Part shown: positions 62,820 through 64,000 of the stretch, in pieces
Numbering within the stretch: the first letter of the stretch is position 1
How the letters are laid out: each line of letters begins with the position of its first letter
NCBI GenBank assembly: GCA_964387285.1
Contig: CAYLWO010000006.1
Span: 62,001-126,000 of the forward strand
Reading direction: 5' to 3'
DNA: 64,000 bases
Origin: Anaerohabitans sp964387285
Lineage (GTDB): Bacteria > Zhuqueibacterota > Zhuqueibacteria > Residuimicrobiales > Residuimicrobiaceae
The notes under the pieces: generated by a model
The model's database searches: none
Told to the model about the DNA's origin: nothing
Seen by the model: the letters and a program-made list of their open reading frames with translations, nothing else
Translations under genes and position numbers: made by a program

Positions 62820-63806
62820 CTATTTAATCAATGCCATCTTTTTCACTTCATGATATCCGGCGGTTTTCATCACATAGAGATACATGCCGGAGGGCAAAGC
62901 GCGACCGTCGAAGCTGACTTTGTGAATGCCGGCGTTCAGCTTGGCGTCGACCAGCTGGCTAACCTGACGACCCAGGATGTCATAAACCGTGACCTGCACA
63001 CGGCCGGCTTCCTTGACCTTGAACATAATCTCTGTGGCCGGATTAAAAGGATTGGGATAGTTCTGGCCCAATTCATATCTCTCCGGCGCTGCCAGAGTGA
63101 CTTCCTGCATGTCGGATAAAGTAACGGTTCCGTCGGTGTCCGTCTGTTTCAGGCGATAATAGTACTTGCCGGAAGTCACATCTTTATCGACAAAGCTGTA
63201 CGCTTGCAGAGTGGCAGAAGAACCGGCGCCGGCGATAAAACCGATCTGCTCAAAGGTTTTAGCGTCCAGGCTACGCTGAATTTCAAAGCCCAGGTTGTTG
63301 CTTTCACTGGCGGTCTTCCAATCCAGCATCACCTCATATCCCCAACTGCGATCGCGACTGACGGCGTTGAAAGAAACCATCTCCACGGGGAGAGCAAATG
63401 GCTCTGTGGCAATTTGCGGATTCCCGGCAACATTGGGATCTAGCGTCTCATAGGCAAAGATGTTGCGTTCGCCGGTAACGACATTTGTGAATACAACGTG
63501 AAGCGTATCGCCAACTTCCCAGGTTTTGTCGCTTTCACCAGCTTTGTCAAACAATGCTAAATTTATATTCCAGCTGGCTTTTTCCGGATCAGAATCTGTT
63601 GTGCAATAAACAGTGGCGGTGGTATCCAGCGGCTCATTCGTCAAATACCCCTGATATTTAACCTCGTTATCACCGGGTTTTGATCCGTCTTTATTTGTGA
63701 CAAATCCTGCCACATAAGTATCTACAAGGGATTGAGCCGCAACAAAATTGATCATGCCTAAAATGGATATGAGCATGACGACGTATGGTAAATTTTTTAA
63801 GCGCAT
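62820..63806 (-). CDS. Secreted protein with C-terminal Por-type/FlgD-like sorting domain
   Basis: The 328-residue protein has a signal peptide (LPYVVMLISILGMINFVAAQ) behind AGGAGG. An N-terminal domain of about 120 residues (AGFVTNKDGSKPGDNEVKYQ, GDTLHVVFTNVVTGERNIFA) is followed by a fibronectin-like segment (MVSFNAVSRDRSWGYEVMLD, YYYRLKQTDTDGTV) and the sorting tail: YELGQNYPNPFNPATEIMFK, VQVTVYDILGRQVSQLVD, GIHKVSFDGRALPSGMYLY. This tail is the strongest FCB-superphylum marker in the window. Surface or secreted; function otherwise unknown. Confidence 0.87.
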   Translation of the reverse strand: MRLKNLPYVVMLISILGMINFVAAQSLVDTYVAGFVTNKDGSKPGDNEVKYQGYLTNEPLDTTATVYCTTDSDPEKASWNINLALFDKAGESDKTWEVGDTLHVVFTNVVTGERNIFAYETLDPNVAGNPQIATEPFALPVEMVSFNAVSRDRSWGYEVMLDWKTASESNNLGFEIQRSLDAKTFEQIGFIAGAGSSATLQAYSFVDKDVTSGKYYYRLKQTDTDGTVTLSDMQEVTLAAPERYELGQNYPNPFNPATEIMFKVKEAGRVQVTVYDILGRQVSQLVDAKLNAGIHKVSFDGRALPSGMYLYVMKTAGYHEVKKMALIK

Positions 63807-63831
63807 AATAATTACCTCCTATGGGAAAATT

Positions 63832-63859
63832 TGTGGGATAACAAAATGGTTATCCCACA
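63832..63859. repeat. 11-bp perfect hairpin upstream of the sorting-tail gene
   Basis: TGTGGGATAAC (63832-63842) and GTTATCCCACA (63849-63859) pair around a 6-nt loop between the end of the right-edge gene and the start of the sorting-tail gene. It may act as a weak terminator or mRNA leader structure. Confidence 0.6.
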
Positions 63860-63876
63860 TCATCAGATCTAATAAA

Positions 63877-64000
63877 TTAAGGCCACATGGGCGGTGCACT
63901 GTTGGTTATGTTTATCAAAACCGGTTCTCCGCATTGTACGCTGAAATTTCCTGATTGTCCGGTAATTCCCGGGATATAGATAATGCTGAAACGGTTTGTT
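63877..64000 (-). CDS. C-terminal end of a protein gene cut by the window edge
   Basis: On the minus strand a frame is open from the window edge to a TAA at 63877-63879, giving about 40 residues including GITGQSGNFSVQCGEPVLIN and ending APPMWP. The beta-rich composition and the hairpin just after the stop suggest a real 3' end. No family can be named from so little. Confidence 0.45.
   Translation of the reverse strand, partial: TNRFSIIYIPGITGQSGNFSVQCGEPVLINITNSAPPMWP

Noticed and set aside
46516..63806. Presence of a complete type IX secretion system
   Set aside because: Only tail domains and one PorV-like protein are visible; no PorK/L/M/N/SprA genes are in the window, and FlgD-like tails also occur in lineages without a proven system.

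Overview
The window (64 kb, one 100-N scaffold gap at 45280-45379) looks like metagenome-derived chromosome from a Gram-negative bacterium of the Fibrobacterota-Chlorobiota-Bacteroidota (FCB) superphylum, most like candidate lineages of the KSB1/Calditrichota/Ignavibacteria type. The reasons are: secreted proteins ending in a YPNPFNP...YDILGR type sorting/FlgD-like tail (62820-63806, 46516-49044); a CarbopepD_reg-TonB receptor with a PorV-like barrel protein; an RND pump with TolC; menaquinone genes; SufS/SufU; and ECF sigma with zinc-finger anti-sigma. This placement is inference from family content, not a phylogeny. I saw no tRNA, rRNA, CRISPR array, transposase or phage gene.

Left end, 1-11104 (+): the most unusual part. 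Two large NLR-like STAND ATPases with TPR tails flank five tightly packed enzyme genes: Fe-S aldo/keto reductase, TIM-barrel sugar isomerase/epimerase, ROK sugar kinase, a 3-dehydroquinate-synthase-like sugar phosphate cyclase and an inositol-monophosphatase-like phosphatase. The first STAND protein ends in a HAD hydrolase domain; the second begins with DUF4062. A cupin follows. The cyclase-like protein keeps most catalytic residues of its family but differs at two substrate-contact positions, so a cyclitol-type pathway under, or serving, STAND proteins is a reasonable hypothesis.

11-21 kb: RNase R, two different secreted subtilases (the second with a dockerin-like tail), two outer-membrane barrels, rhomboid protease and N-acetylmuramoyl-alanine amidase. 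21.6-24.9 kb: ECF sigma and anti-sigma genes convergent with a decayed lipoprotein TPR-CHAT gene that has lost its catalytic centre. 25-32 kb: radical SAM protein, imidazolonepropionase, then a + strand run with DUF1460, UbiE/MenG methyltransferase, MenA-like prenyltransferase, CPBP protease, a transglutaminase-like protein and an orphan TonB C-terminal domain.

32-39.5 kb (-): metallo-hydrolase lipoprotein, PlsC acyltransferase, an HgdB/DUF2229-like protein, a giant double BadF/HgdC-type ATPase, and quinolinate synthase. 39.6-45.1 kb (+): complete RND efflux operon. 45.1-45.5 kb: scaffold gap flanked by identical 55-mers, probably an assembly artefact. 45.5-52.3 kb (-): TonB receptor, secreted partner protein and PorV-like protein. 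52.7-54.8 kb (-): Gfo/Idh/MocA oxidoreductase with a sugar isomerase. 55-64 kb: rRNA m5C methyltransferase, two tandem Cys-rich YkgJ-like proteins, a lipoprotein, flavin reductase, SufS-SufU, PpiD-like chaperone, a 640-bp gene-free stretch full of hairpins, a sorting-tail protein, and the end of one more gene at the right edge.

Several intergenic spacers hold long imperfect inverted repeats without any mobile-element gene; they look like dispersed palindromic repeats.
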